Of a DNA stretch of 64,000 bases, positions 27,120 to 36,154 are shown in pieces (the stretch's first letter is position 1; each line of letters opens with the position of its first letter). The stretch is from Candidatus Poribacteria bacterium. GTDB taxonomy: Bacteria; Poribacteria; WGA-4E; WGA-3G. The notes beneath the pieces are model-generated. The model was not told where the DNA came from. It ran no database searches and was given only the letters and a program-made list of their open reading frames with translations. Where the stretch lies: positions 60,797 to 124,796 of the forward strand of contig JAJDTJ010000104.1 in assembly GCA_022827225.1 (NCBI GenBank), given 5' to 3'. The translations under genes were made by a program, and so were the position numbers.

Positions 27120-30100
27120 AATTTTGGGTATAAATACTTTTTCCCTCACCGTAATAGGAATCGTAGATGTGCTGATAGACCGCCTCGGATTTCTGATTAA
27201 ACAATTCCGGTGTGTAAGGTTGAGGCAGCCCTTTATCGAGTATATTTTCAACAGCAAGTCTGACTTGTGCACGTGTTTGTGTATGTTTCCGCCAATCCAA
27301 GCCTAAATTTTCTCGTTTGAGTGTCTCAAGCATTTCCTTCACAGCATCTTTCACTTCATTCCGCTCTGGAGCCGTTAAATGAGGTTCGCGTTGTGTTAGA
27401 AGGTCAAACACCGCCAGTTCCTCTTCGGAGAGGTCTTCAGCACTCGCGCGCTGGTCTTCTTCATTGAGATCATTAACAAAATCAAAAAGTCCCTCAAAAT
27501 AATCCGCAACACCAAGTGTCCCTGCGTTGTATTCTGCGATCATCTGTTCAAATTTCTCCTGATAATCCATACGACTTCTGTTGAGACGGATCATTGCGGT
27601 GAGTTTGCTGTTGATCGCGCCTCTGAGTTTCTCCGCTTCGAGGCGTTTGTGCTGCGTATTGAATCGTTCGCTTAACTGCTCAAAATCAATTTGACTTAGG
27701 TCTATCTGCTCCGTATCGTAGCCATCAGCTGGTATCTCAATGCGATAACCTTCAGGTGCGATGGACCGATCCAGCACCGCCTCGACCTCTGTCATGACAC
27801 CGGAGATGTCAGCAGGTGGTGTCAAATTTCTGATTTTCTGCGCAATGATATGGATAAGTTGACAGGTTCTGGTAAATTCATGGGCATCGGGATCCGGTAG
27901 AATCGCTTTGTATAGTTTGGTAACGCTTGTTGCGAGTTGGAGATACCCCTTTTTGGTTTCATCGTTAATGAGGATGTGTTCCATTGCGTCATTGATTTGA
28001 GTAATGTTTTGGAATGCGTCGTCCGTTTGGGTTTGATCTAAGTCAATGCCGAGACCTCGGCAGAATTCAGTGATTTCGACGATCGCCGCTCGGAGTTTTT
28101 CAATCAGTTCTGACTTATCAGCAATCGGTTTCTGGTCTCCTTCCAGGTCCGCACCCGTGGCATAAATCGCCAACGCTTTTTCAAGATTACGGAAAATCCC
28201 AATATAGTCAACAATTAAGCCGTTATTTTTATCACCGTAGACACGGTTGGCTCTGGCAATGGTTTGCATCAAAGTGTGGTTTCGCTGCGGTTTGTCGAGG
28301 TAAATCGTGGAGCAGGAGGGGACATCGAAACCGGTGATCCACATGGCGCACACAAAGACAATTCGGAACGGGTCATCGGGGTCTTTGAACTTGGTATCTA
28401 AATCTTCTGTGTTCATACGGGTGCGGTGCCGTGTGATGTCTACGCCTTTTTGCCTGAGTTCGTCAATTTCGTTTTGTCCCGGGGAAACGACGACTGCCAT
28501 ATCAGTCTCTTCCATGTAGCGGATTCTCTCTTGCAAGTAGACCTTTTCACTCCCGTGTCGTGTGGCTACTTCGGATTTCAGTTGCTCAATAAAATGCTTC
28601 CAATATTTCTGTACTTTGTCGAACATCTTCACAACAGTCGCTTTGTCGATTGAGATGACCATGGCTTTGCCTTGGTAACCCCTGCCCATAAAGTGGGAGA
28701 CAATATCTTCAGCGATGGTTTCTAACCGATCATCTCGTGTGATGAGGTGATACGCATTCGCAAACTCTCGTTCCAGTTTTGCCTCTTGTGCTTCATCAAT
28801 TTCCGCTTCCTCAAGAATTTGTTCAATATCTGTGTTTAGATCAGGATTCGTCAATTTGAGCACAGGGACGCGGTTCTCATAGTAAAGTGGCACGGTCGCG
28901 CCGTCAACGATAGATTGATTGAAGTCGTAAATACTCACATAATCGCCGAACACCGATTTTGTTTTTTCTTCGCCAGCCATGAGCGGTGTCCCTGTAAATG
29001 CGATGAACGCGGCGTTGGGAAGTGCCGTACGCATGTTCAAGGCGAGTGTGTCGTATTGACTGCGATGTGCTTCATCTGTGATGACGACGATGTCTGACCG
29101 CTCTGAGAGCACAGAATGCTGCTCGCCACCTTGTGTCTGGAACTTGTGGATAAGCGTGAAGATATAGCGATGGTCTTCACTGAGAAGTTGACGGAGATGG
29201 ACAACACTTTCCGCATGAACTTCTTGCTGTGTCAGGACCCTACTTGTACTAGCGAAGGTCTTGTAGCTTTGGTTATCCAATTCCTTGCGATCGGTTACGA
29301 CAACAAATGTCCAGTTTCCCTGCACTTTTCTAAGCACTTTCTGTGCAAAAAAGAGCATTGAGATGCTTTTCCCACTGCCTTGTGCATGCCAAAAGACACC
29401 GAGTTTGCCGTGGTTATCTTCAATCCGTTTCAAGGATTTGATTGTGTTGTTGACACCGAGGTATTGATGGTTCTTGGCGAGAATTTTGATTAACCCACCT
29501 TGTACTTCCATAAACAGGATAAAGTTCTCAACAACATCGAGCAATCGTTGCGGTGTGCAAAGTGCGTGCAGGATTGTCTCTAAGGCGGTTTGAGGGGTTT
29601 CGTTTTCGCTGTGAATGCGTTTCCATTCGGCGAAGTGTTCCCAATCAGCAGTAAGGCTCCCGATTTTACTTTCCGTGCCGTTAGAGATCAAAATAAAGGC
29701 GTTATACCAAAACAGGTGTGGAATAGTGTCTTTGTAGTCTCGGAGGTTGTCGTTATAGGCAGCGCGGAGGTGGATGTCAATCCGTTTGAACTCCATCAGC
29801 ACTAAGGGGATTCCGTTGACGAAACATACTATATCGGGACGTTTTGTATACATCTCACCGGTAATCCAGAATTGGGATGCGGCGAAGAAATCGTTGTGCT
29901 CTGGGTGTTCCCAGTCGATCACTCGCAGTACTTCAACGGTCTCGTCTTCGCTGTTTGGGTCGCTGAGGGTGACCTTCACGCCGTCTTTTAGGAGGGTGTA
30001 AATCTCGCGATTGGCTTCAATAGGACTCATGACCGCGCGGGAGTGGGTGAGTTCCTCGACTGCTTTGGCAATAGCATCATCGGTGGCGGTAGGATTAAAG

Positions 30101-30279
30101 CGTTTTAGCGCGGTTTCAAGTCGGGAGGTTAGGACGACTTCGGATTTGGTTTGTCTACCGAGTGGACTCTCTTCGGTCTGTTCAAATTCGCCGAGACAGT
30201 TTAACGTCTCCCATCCGATTTCTTTAAGTAGGTTGATGGCAGGTTGTTCTATGAGTTGGTCTTCGCTGTATGGGTTCAT
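27118..30279 (-). CDS. hsdR: Type I restriction enzyme R subunit
   Basis: 1053 residues. The N-terminal nuclease domain has RPDIVCFVNGIPLVLMEFKR (D...E-x-K, about residues 145-165). The translocase follows with Walker A HAQGSGKS, the DEAH box in VITDEAHRS and FTGTPL. Later come FVCAMWITGFDVP and the arginine motif TIARANRVYG. The C-terminal helical region docks on the MTase. This subunit translocates DNA and cleaves unmethylated targets. It is the last gene of a long minus-strand run, about 4 kb downstream of hsdS and 14 kb from hsdM. The upstream UPF0175-like gene overlaps its ATG by four bases. Confidence 0.95.
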   Translation of the reverse strand: MNPYSEDQLIEQPAINLLKEIGWETLNCLGEFEQTEESPLGRQTKSEVVLTSRLETALKRFNPTATDDAIAKAVEELTHSRAVMSPIEANREIYTLLKDGVKVTLSDPNSEDETVEVLRVIDWEHPEHNDFFAASQFWITGEMYTKRPDIVCFVNGIPLVLMEFKRIDIHLRAAYNDNLRDYKDTIPHLFWYNAFILISNGTESKIGSLTADWEHFAEWKRIHSENETPQTALETILHALCTPQRLLDVVENFILFMEVQGGLIKILAKNHQYLGVNNTIKSLKRIEDNHGKLGVFWHAQGSGKSISMLFFAQKVLRKVQGNWTFVVVTDRKELDNQSYKTFASTSRVLTQQEVHAESVVHLRQLLSEDHRYIFTLIHKFQTQGGEQHSVLSERSDIVVITDEAHRSQYDTLALNMRTALPNAAFIAFTGTPLMAGEEKTKSVFGDYVSIYDFNQSIVDGATVPLYYENRVPVLKLTNPDLNTDIEQILEEAEIDEAQEAKLEREFANAYHLITRDDRLETIAEDIVSHFMGRGYQGKAMVISIDKATVVKMFDKVQKYWKHFIEQLKSEVATRHGSEKVYLQERIRYMEETDMAVVVSPGQNEIDELRQKGVDITRHRTRMNTEDLDTKFKDPDDPFRIVFVCAMWITGFDVPSCSTIYLDKPQRNHTLMQTIARANRVYGDKNNGLIVDYIGIFRNLEKALAIYATGADLEGDQKPIADKSELIEKLRAAIVEITEFCRGLGIDLDQTQTDDAFQNITQINDAMEHILINDETKKGYLQLATSVTKLYKAILPDPDAHEFTRTCQLIHIIAQKIRNLTPPADISGVMTEVEAVLDRSIAPEGYRIEIPADGYDTEQIDLSQIDFEQLSERFNTQHKRLEAEKLRGAINSKLTAMIRLNRSRMDYQEKFEQMIAEYNAGTLGVADYFEGLFDFVNDLNEEDQRASAEDLSEEELAVFDLLTQREPHLTAPERNEVKDAVKEMLETLKRENLGLDWRKHTQTRAQVRLAVENILDKGLPQPYTPELFNQKSEAVYQHIYDSYYGEGKSIYTQN

Positions 30280-30590
30280 TTGTTCGGATTAGATTTGTGA
30301 AGGCTTTTTATCAGTGATACACTCTCTTTCAATGCTTCTGCTGAATCAACTTCAACGATTTCCCAGATACCTCTGGCTGCCAAAGCCTCTTCAAATTCAA
30401 AGCGGTGGATGCCTGCTAACTCAGCGGCTCTGGCAAGCGTCACTTCATCTTCTTGATAGAGTAAAATCGCAGCATCCAACTGTGATTCCTCTTCAAGAGA
30501 TTTACGCAGTTGCTCACGCTCAGCTTTGGGCAATTTTTGTATCAATGGTAATAGTTTTTCAAGTGTTATCGGTTCAGAAATTTGAATCAT
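30276..30590 (-). CDS. UPF0175-like small protein (antitoxin-like)
   Basis: 104 residues. The core ARAAELAGIHRFEFEEALAARGI is the helix-turn-helix-like signature of UPF0175 proteins, which are often antitoxins for PIN-type toxins. A helical N-terminal segment (LIQKLPKAEREQLRKSL) resembles addiction-module proteins. No toxin follows it; the next gene is hsdR, with a four-base stop/start overlap, so it may now act only as a regulator or be a leftover. Confidence 0.7.
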   Translation of the reverse strand: MIQISEPITLEKLLPLIQKLPKAEREQLRKSLEEESQLDAAILLYQEDEVTLARAAELAGIHRFEFEEALAARGIWEIVEVDSAEALKESVSLIKSLHKSNPNK

Positions 30591-30612
30591 TGCGATCTAT
30601 TCCTTTTGAATA

Positions 30613-31176
30613 TTATTTTTTAATATCCGCAGCTTCGGCTCGTTCACGCCTCACTTCTGCAAGTGCTTCTTCAAAATCGCGTATCACTTCCTCCTCTGGA
30701 ATATCGGCAAAGGCATTGTGGAAGTGTGCTACGGTTCTATCCCACTCCTCCCGAAACCGTTTGCGCTCACTTTCAACTTCGATGCGAAGACGCGAAACGA
30801 TGTGCTGCCACTCTGTTGGTATAGAACCATTACATTTTTGGATATCCGGCATGAAAAAGATTTTATCAGAAAAATCTCCATCTTCGGCAACACGTCTGAT
30901 CTGCTCAACAAGTGATTTTGATTCCGATTGTCCTTGTTGGTCGGAGTTAGTGATGAAAATAATATAGTCGTCTTGGTTGAGGTAGTACTGAATCGCTTTT
31001 TTTAATTTTGCTTTTAAAGGCGCGCCTCTACTGTGGCACTTACGGAGAGCACCTCTCCCTGTTGTTCGGATAGCGAGATATGCAAGCTGCCTAAACCTCA
31101 AAAATTCGTTTTCCAAAAACTTGACTACTGCAGCATCTCGGTGGGATTCCAAACTCCAGATTCTTACACTTATCAT
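30613..31176 (-). CDS. TOPRIM/DUF4276-like protein, truncated paralogue
   Basis: 187 residues. The first 110 residues are homologous to the full-length partner at 31186-31926 (VRIWSLES start, KLKKAIQYYLNQDDYIIF, then FFMPDIQ). After FFMPDI the conserved H-E-L-E-A segment is missing. It is replaced by an unrelated helical tail (AFADIPEEEVIRDFEEALAE) that looks like an antitoxin C-terminus. It starts 10 bases after its paralogue. It is either a degraded copy or a domain-swapped variant, probably without the original activity. Confidence 0.6.
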   Translation of the reverse strand: MISVRIWSLESHRDAAVVKFLENEFLRFRQLAYLAIRTTGRGALRKCHSRGAPLKAKLKKAIQYYLNQDDYIIFITNSDQQGQSESKSLVEQIRRVAEDGDFSDKIFFMPDIQKCNGSIPTEWQHIVSRLRIEVESERKRFREEWDRTVAHFHNAFADIPEEEVIRDFEEALAEVRRERAEAADIKK

Positions 31177-31185
31177 AATTACCTT

Positions 31186-31926
31186 TCACTTGAATTGCGC
31201 TAACACGTTTCCTAATTCACTGAGGGAATTGTTACGCCGTAATGTCTCTGTGTCAATGACTACGTATTTAGCCAGATCAGGTGACATCCTTTCATGATAC
31301 CGCTCACGGTTAACATTCTTTTGCGGTATATTCGGATTGAGTGCGCGCAGAATCTGCTCAGAAAATTCTTCCAAATACTCCTTGGGACCGTTGCCTCCCA
31401 CTTCCGTTTCAACGATGCGTTCCGTATTGCCCTTCTGAGAATTCCTAAGCAACCTTACGAAGGACTGGTTCGTTAATACTTTATCACGGCAATTATTTCT
31501 ATACTGTGCGCGCCGACTAGCGAAATAACAGAAAATACCGAGACAATCAATCAATAACCACGCTTCAAGTTCATGAATAGCCGGAACAAAAAACACTCTG
31601 CCATCAAAACTGCGGTCTCTAACAATTCGTTCAATTTGATTAATAAATGAATTCGGTTCTCGTCGCCGCTGATGAAGCGACATTGGACTATCACTGTCAA
31701 TGACGAAAATAACATATTCGCCTTGATCTAAGAAATTCTGAACTGCCTTTCTCAATTTGTCATTTGAAGTCCCACGGATCCTACGGTCATTCAGAAACCT
31801 CCGGTTTTCAACTGTTTGAATAGATATATCGTTGAGCTGCAGATGCGTTACCAACTTGTTCGCTAAACACCTGGCTGCTTTGGCATCATTGTCAGATTCC
31901 AAAGCCCAGATTCTTATCGTTGGCAT
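31186..31926 (-). CDS. TOPRIM/DUF4276-like partner of the ATPase
   Basis: 246 residues and the only full-length member of three paralogues in the cluster. Features that resemble TOPRIM-type nucleases are the early glutamate in IRIWALES, the acidic VIFVIDSDSP and the segment VPAIHELEAWLL, comparable to the HEFEALLF element of DUF4276. The start overlaps the end of the ATPase gene by 13 bases and has GGAGG upstream, so the pair is co-translated. ATPase plus TOPRIM-like pairs (AbiL, RloA/RloB, PARIS) are known anti-phage systems. The ATPase would sense infection and this protein act as the effector. The fold assignment is an inference. Confidence 0.7.
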   Translation of the reverse strand: MPTIRIWALESDNDAKAARCLANKLVTHLQLNDISIQTVENRRFLNDRRIRGTSNDKLRKAVQNFLDQGEYVIFVIDSDSPMSLHQRRREPNSFINQIERIVRDRSFDGRVFFVPAIHELEAWLLIDCLGIFCYFASRRAQYRNNCRDKVLTNQSFVRLLRNSQKGNTERIVETEVGGNGPKEYLEEFSEQILRALNPNIPQKNVNRERYHERMSPDLAKYVVIDTETLRRNNSLSELGNVLAQFK

Positions 31927-33104
31927 ATAGATTCATCCTCCATCAGATCTTGCAGAAGTCCACTATCAAAAATTGCACTGCCAACCCCGAAATCTACAAT
32001 CCAACCATCTAGGCCCCTCCGTTTTGGATCATTACGGATCTCTTCAACGTTGATTATTTCTGTGCCTATTCCGGGCCGGTTACGTAGAAGTAAAACGCCA
32101 AGCCAATCGGATAAACTCTCGGAACTGAAGGTGTCAAGGAGTTGAGAACTATGGGTCGTGATAATTACTTGTGTTCGTTCAGCAAGTTTCTCAAGTATGT
32201 ATGCGATATCCTTTAGTGCCCCAGGGTGTAAACTTCGCTCCGGTTCCTCAATGGCAATGAGCGGTGGTAATTCAGATTGATTGAGTAAGGTGTTATATGC
32301 AAGAAGGCGCAAAGTGCCATCAGAAGCATTTATTAAAGGTATCGGCTTCTTGTATCCTTCAAGAAGGCAGAGTTGGGATCCTCCATCAATTTTTCGGTAG
32401 TCTATGTTGATATTTGTGGCAGCGGATAGGGCCTCACTAACATAACGGAAATCCTCGGGGGTATCCTCGTACCAATTCCAAAGTATGTCTGAGACATTCA
32501 CACCATAGGGATTAAGTTTTAGCGATTCTCGAATATCTTTTGTAGCAGAAGAAGATCTATCAGAATTAACTCGCATGTTGTCTGGTTGAAAGTCATAAAA
32601 TTCCCATCCTCGAATAAACTCTGTCAATGCAATCGTAACTGGTTTATGTCCATAATCACCAGCAGACCTCAAAGCAAGTTTATCGGACGTGTATTTTGTT
32701 TCTTTCTTGCCATCTTCATCCCAAACCTGTCCTTTTCCATTCTGAATTGAGATAACCTGAATCGTGTCAACCAATAACTCCTCGTCAATAGAAAGATTTT
32801 CACCGTTAGCTTTAAACATCAATGTATATTGTGCTAATTTCTTCTTCACTTTGGTGTGTAGTTCACAAGTGATGTAGTCTGCTCCGCCTGCCCAAAGGCG
32901 ATCTCTGAGAAAATTTGCCTTTGTAGGAGGGCTTTCAACACTCAGGATCCCCTTGAAAAGGTGCAAGGCATTCAAAGTATTTGATTTCCCACTTGCATTC
33001 GGACCGACAAGAACTGTCAAGGGTTTGATCGGAAGCGTAACATTCCGCAAACTCCGGTAGTTTTTGATATGAACTTTCTCTAAAAACGCTTTCTGTTCGG
33101 ACAT
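31914..33104 (-). CDS. AAA ATPase of the RecF/OLD-like ABC type
   Basis: 396 residues. The N-terminus VHIKNYRSLRNVTLPIKPL leads to Walker A VGPNASGKSN. The C-terminal half has the signature region INASDGTLRLLAYNTLL, Walker B LPPLIAIEEPERSLHPG and the switch histidine in ITTHSSQLLD. The composition is that of AAA_21/AAA_15 ATPases encoded beside TOPRIM or DUF4276 proteins in defence loci. It forms an overlapping gene pair with 31186-31926 and sits between a PIN toxin and the type I restriction gene hsdR. Confidence 0.85.
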   Translation of the reverse strand: MSEQKAFLEKVHIKNYRSLRNVTLPIKPLTVLVGPNASGKSNTLNALHLFKGILSVESPPTKANFLRDRLWAGGADYITCELHTKVKKKLAQYTLMFKANGENLSIDEELLVDTIQVISIQNGKGQVWDEDGKKETKYTSDKLALRSAGDYGHKPVTIALTEFIRGWEFYDFQPDNMRVNSDRSSSATKDIRESLKLNPYGVNVSDILWNWYEDTPEDFRYVSEALSAATNINIDYRKIDGGSQLCLLEGYKKPIPLINASDGTLRLLAYNTLLNQSELPPLIAIEEPERSLHPGALKDIAYILEKLAERTQVIITTHSSQLLDTFSSESLSDWLGVLLLRNRPGIGTEIINVEEIRNDPKRRGLDGWIVDFGVGSAIFDSGLLQDLMEDESICQR

Positions 33105-33207
33105 GGATTTTACCTTTATACCAGATTAGACTTCGGGTGAGACTCAATTTTCAAGGTTCAAGAGTAGTATGGACCTTGTTGTAAATTATGCGCCCTTGCT
33201 GTTGTTT

Positions 33208-33615
33208 TTATGAAAACTGAGCGTAGAATTCTGCGGCTGTTACGATTCGGATGTCCTGATAATTTCCGAGCGGTAACAAGTGTCGTCGATCACCGGTCAC
33301 GATGTGGGTAGCTGCACCTCTAACAGCACATTCGATTACTTTATCATCGTCTGGATCCGCAGTAACGCCCGTGAGTGTATTGTGAATCCTGACCAACGTC
33401 AGGAAACCGCGCAGATCTTCAAGAGTAGCAGCTGTTCGGACAGATGAAAAATTAAGTTTAATTGGAAGTTTTTCTTCCAATTCCTGCAGGATTCCTGTGC
33501 AGGTTAATCCTTTAACACTACCTTGGCGTGCCAATTCAAGGCAACGCCCGGGTTTCCCGCCCCAGCCAATACCGGACAGCAAAATATTTGTGTCATAAAC
33601 CACTACTGGAGGCAT
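33208..33615 (-). CDS. PIN-domain toxin (VapC-like, COG1569 type)
   Basis: 135 residues. VVYDTNILLSG supplies the first PIN aspartate, EELEEKL the second acid, and DPDDDKVIECA and HIVTGDRRHLL the last cluster. PIN toxins are Mg-dependent ribonucleases. Its start overlaps the upstream gene (33603-34151) by 13 bases. That gene ends in the antitoxin tail RENFVDDLIHEDRE, so coupling to an antitoxin domain is retained although the rest of that antitoxin has been replaced. Confidence 0.85.
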   Translation of the reverse strand: MPPVVVYDTNILLSGIGWGGKPGRCLELARQGSVKGLTCTGILQELEEKLPIKLNFSSVRTAATLEDLRGFLTLVRIHNTLTGVTADPDDDKVIECAVRGAATHIVTGDRRHLLPLGNYQDIRIVTAAEFYAQFS

Positions 33616-34151
33616 TCACGGTCCTCGTGGATGAGGTCATCAACAAAGTTTTCGCGATCGATCTCAGTCATTTCATCCCAATCTAAGCTGCGCGCCGCGC
33701 ATAACTCTCGAAACCGTGCTTCAGCATAATCCATACGTGCGGCTCGATCAGGATCCTTAATTCCGAGATGCGCTCTCCACAACCGCGCTTCAAGTTCAGG
33801 AACCCCTGGAGCAAAAAATACTTTGCCAGCAAAACCGGGATCCGCAACGATCTGTTTAATCTCTTTGACGAGTGATCTCGCCTTTTGTAAGCGAGGCCGA
33901 GTGCCCGTTGTCCCTTGGCTGTTGATGAAGAAAATAACATAGTTATCTTGTTTAAGATAATACCGAACTGCCTTTTTCAGTTCAACATTTAAAGATTCAC
34001 CGTTCTCGTTAGACATCAGGAATGCTTTGCTATTGGCGGTCTGGATAGACATATCTCCCAATTTTAAATTTTCCACCAAACTATTTGCCAAAGCTTCAAC
34101 TACTTTAGCATTATAATCGGATTCCACAGCCCAGATTCTTACGGTTGACAT
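33603..34151 (-). CDS. Chimera: TOPRIM-like N-terminus joined to an antitoxin C-terminus
   Basis: 182 residues. Residues 1-130 match the ATPase partner at 31186 (VRIWAVES, AVRYYLKQDNYVIFFIN, VFFAPGVPELEARLW). The last 38 residues (RELCAARSLDWDEMTEIDREN onward) match the tail of the antitoxin at 34244-34546 (RELCASRKLDWDAMTEADREN). The gene thus combines pieces of two operons and sits exactly where an antitoxin should precede the PIN toxin. Whether it still neutralises the toxin or has effector activity is open. GGAGG precedes the ATG. Confidence 0.7.
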   Translation of the reverse strand: MSTVRIWAVESDYNAKVVEALANSLVENLKLGDMSIQTANSKAFLMSNENGESLNVELKKAVRYYLKQDNYVIFFINSQGTTGTRPRLQKARSLVKEIKQIVADPGFAGKVFFAPGVPELEARLWRAHLGIKDPDRAARMDYAEARFRELCAARSLDWDEMTEIDRENFVDDLIHEDRECLQ

Positions 34152-34256
34152 ACTGGTTCCTCCATGAGATCCTGTAGAAGTTGACTATGAAAAAGTTCCT
34201 CTCCAACCGGTAGCAGAAAACAGAATATTTGTATCATAAACAACTACTGGATGCAT
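34139..34256 (-). pseudogene. Relic junction: 5' end of a PIN toxin gene joined to 3' end of a second ATPase gene
   Basis: Reading leftward from 34256, MHPVVVYDTNILFSA repeats the start of the PIN toxin and stops at 34185 after 23 codons. In another frame, QLLQDLMEEPVCQP ending at 34139 repeats the C-terminus of the ATPase (GLLQDLMEDESICQR). The old overlaps are preserved to the base: 13 bases with the chimera start at 34151 and 13 bases with the antitoxin stop at 34244, as in the intact pairs. Two operon copies therefore recombined here. Confidence 0.75.
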
Positions 34257-34546
34257 TCACGATCCTCATGGATGAGGTCATTAACAAAATTCTCGCGATC
34301 TGCCTCAGTCATCGCGTCCCAATCCAATTTGCGGGAGGCACACAGCTCCCGAAGTTGTGTCTCGACATAGCCCATAAGTTCTGCTTGACTGGCTTCTGTC
34401 TCGGTTTGGACAGCAACACCCACTTCTAACATGTCTTCTAAATCTTCAAGACGTTGTATGAGAAATTGATATTCTTTTATCGGCAAAAGCGCAGCTGTTT
34501 TTTCGCCTTTGTCATTAACCAGATATTGAGGGTTCATATTAAGCAT
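34244..34546 (-). CDS. Phd/YefM-like antitoxin
   Basis: 100 residues from ATG 34546, with AGGAGG six bases upstream. The N-terminus NPQYLVNDKGEKTAALLPIKEY with LEDLEDMLEV is typical of Phd/RelB-type antitoxins that bind operator DNA. The C-terminus (DRENFVNDLIHEDRE) is the toxin-binding tail also present in the chimera at 33603. Its own PIN toxin survives only as a 23-codon stub, so it may neutralise the intact toxin at 33208 in trans. Confidence 0.75.
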   Translation of the reverse strand: MLNMNPQYLVNDKGEKTAALLPIKEYQFLIQRLEDLEDMLEVGVAVQTETEASQAELMGYVETQLRELCASRKLDWDAMTEADRENFVNDLIHEDRECIQ

Positions 34547-34598
34547 AAGTGTCCTCCTAATTACCTTATTGCAATTATACACTGTCGCGTTGCATCTG

Positions 34599-36014
34599 TC
34601 AATTGGTTTTAGGAGCCGTGTCAATATCAAGTTCGGATACGTCTATCTCGCCGGAGATGAGTTTGGGGAGGAGGATATCTCGGGTTTGGCGGAGATTCTC
34701 ATTTCTTTCCGAAAGACTCTGGGCTTTCCTGAACAAGGGGGCAATCATAGATTCAAATTGACAGAGTACATCTCGATCAGGATTTGGTAATAAATAATCA
34801 TCAAAACATTCGTTGAGAACACGCTGTCTGCCTGTTGATCCAGTCATACTCTTGATAGCATTTTCTCTAAAATCACGAGTCTGCGCCAGAAGATAGACAA
34901 AATATGGATTTAATGTTCTGGATCTAAGGACAATAAATTCGGTAGATCCAAAAGCAATCTCATCGTTATTAGGAAGAAATTGGACGAAACCTGTCCGCCC
35001 GTTTTCAAGACATGGCGTAATACGCGCAAATAGCGTGTCTCCATTTTTAAACTTCGCCCCACTATTTCCCGTTCTTTCTTCTATCTCCGTGATTAACATT
35101 GAATGCTCTGTTGCTGACTTCATTGGAACAAACGGTTTTATGGTATCACGTGGAACAGAAGTCTTTGGATTCACAAACATCGCTTCACTTGCTGGAACTA
35201 CCTTCCATTCCTGTGGTATCGCTCCCAACGGTGATTCTACCATCTGCACATGCTCATGTCCGGGGAATCGGAAGTGGACGAACCATTCTCGGTAGAGGGT
35301 TTGTGCCATGTCTTCAAGGATTTTGATGCGGCGGGTGTTGTTTTCGATGAGGTCGTCGTAGGTAGAGAGGATGGCGGCGATTTTGCGTTGGGTTGGGAGA
35401 GGTGGAACACACACCTCAAGATTTGCAAATGTAGATTTATTGACAATAGGAGTAGCAACGCCTCCCGCAACATTATGAAGCATATCTGTCTTGGTGCTAA
35501 GAAGGTAATAAACAAAGTAGGGATCATGCTTTTGTTGCTCCACCACAACACTGTTGATTTGCTGATTTGTTACGCTGGGAGCGGTTGTCATGCAAATCTT
35601 ACCGATGCTTGCAATGCAAACGACACAAACAGCATTGCAAGGGAGCAAGCGATTTTTATTGTATTCATATCCTTTCTGTGATAGGAATCGTTCAGTTTGA
35701 ACAATGCGGGAATCTATTTTTATATCAGTTGGAGTGATAAAGGGATATTCGTTGCCGTAGTACTCTGTTTTTTTTGTAGGTGGGGTAGAACCTGTGATTA
35801 TCTGTCCCAAGTCATTGATAGTTACGTTACGCCATGTATTCATATCAGGAGTCTCGCGCTCATCCGGAATCTGTGTTGATGTCAGATTAACCTCAAATTC
35901 GACTTCGTGGGTTTCGTCCCAATAATCGGCAAGGCTATGCGTGTCCCAAAATTCGCCGATCTCCTCCGGGGTTGCATCGGGAGGCGGCATTGGATCTTGG
36001 CTTTTGTTTTTCAT
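34599..36014 (-). CDS. hsdS: Type I restriction-modification specificity subunit
   Basis: About 471 residues. Two target-recognition domains are visible: the first begins WRNVTINDLGQIITGSTP and ends in PPLPTQRKIAAILSTYDDLI. The second begins near IPQEWKVVPASEAM and ends in a second coiled coil (LFRKAQSLSERNENLRQTRD). These determine the two half-sites bound by the MTase. The first 57 residues (PPPDATPEEIGEFWDTHSL, then DYWDETHEVEFEV) do not belong to HsdS; they match the N-terminus of CopG-like antitoxins. A natural HsdS start would be ATG 35843. The long form is supported by continuous frame and an upstream TATAAT. Confidence 0.9.
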   Translation of the reverse strand: MKNKSQDPMPPPDATPEEIGEFWDTHSLADYWDETHEVEFEVNLTSTQIPDERETPDMNTWRNVTINDLGQIITGSTPPTKKTEYYGNEYPFITPTDIKIDSRIVQTERFLSQKGYEYNKNRLLPCNAVCVVCIASIGKICMTTAPSVTNQQINSVVVEQQKHDPYFVYYLLSTKTDMLHNVAGGVATPIVNKSTFANLEVCVPPLPTQRKIAAILSTYDDLIENNTRRIKILEDMAQTLYREWFVHFRFPGHEHVQMVESPLGAIPQEWKVVPASEAMFVNPKTSVPRDTIKPFVPMKSATEHSMLITEIEERTGNSGAKFKNGDTLFARITPCLENGRTGFVQFLPNNDEIAFGSTEFIVLRSRTLNPYFVYLLAQTRDFRENAIKSMTGSTGRQRVLNECFDDYLLPNPDRDVLCQFESMIAPLFRKAQSLSERNENLRQTRDILLPKLISGEIDVSELDIDTAPKTN

Positions 36015-36154
36015 ATTCTCATTATACCATAAAATAAGCATGAAGTGTATCAGATTAGCGGAAAATTGGCAAGTCGTTTTTTAAATTATCTCGTGTTGAC
36101 AACCCAGAGCAGCCTACTAAGATTTAAAAGGCGAGAGTGTACTGCCACCAGAAA

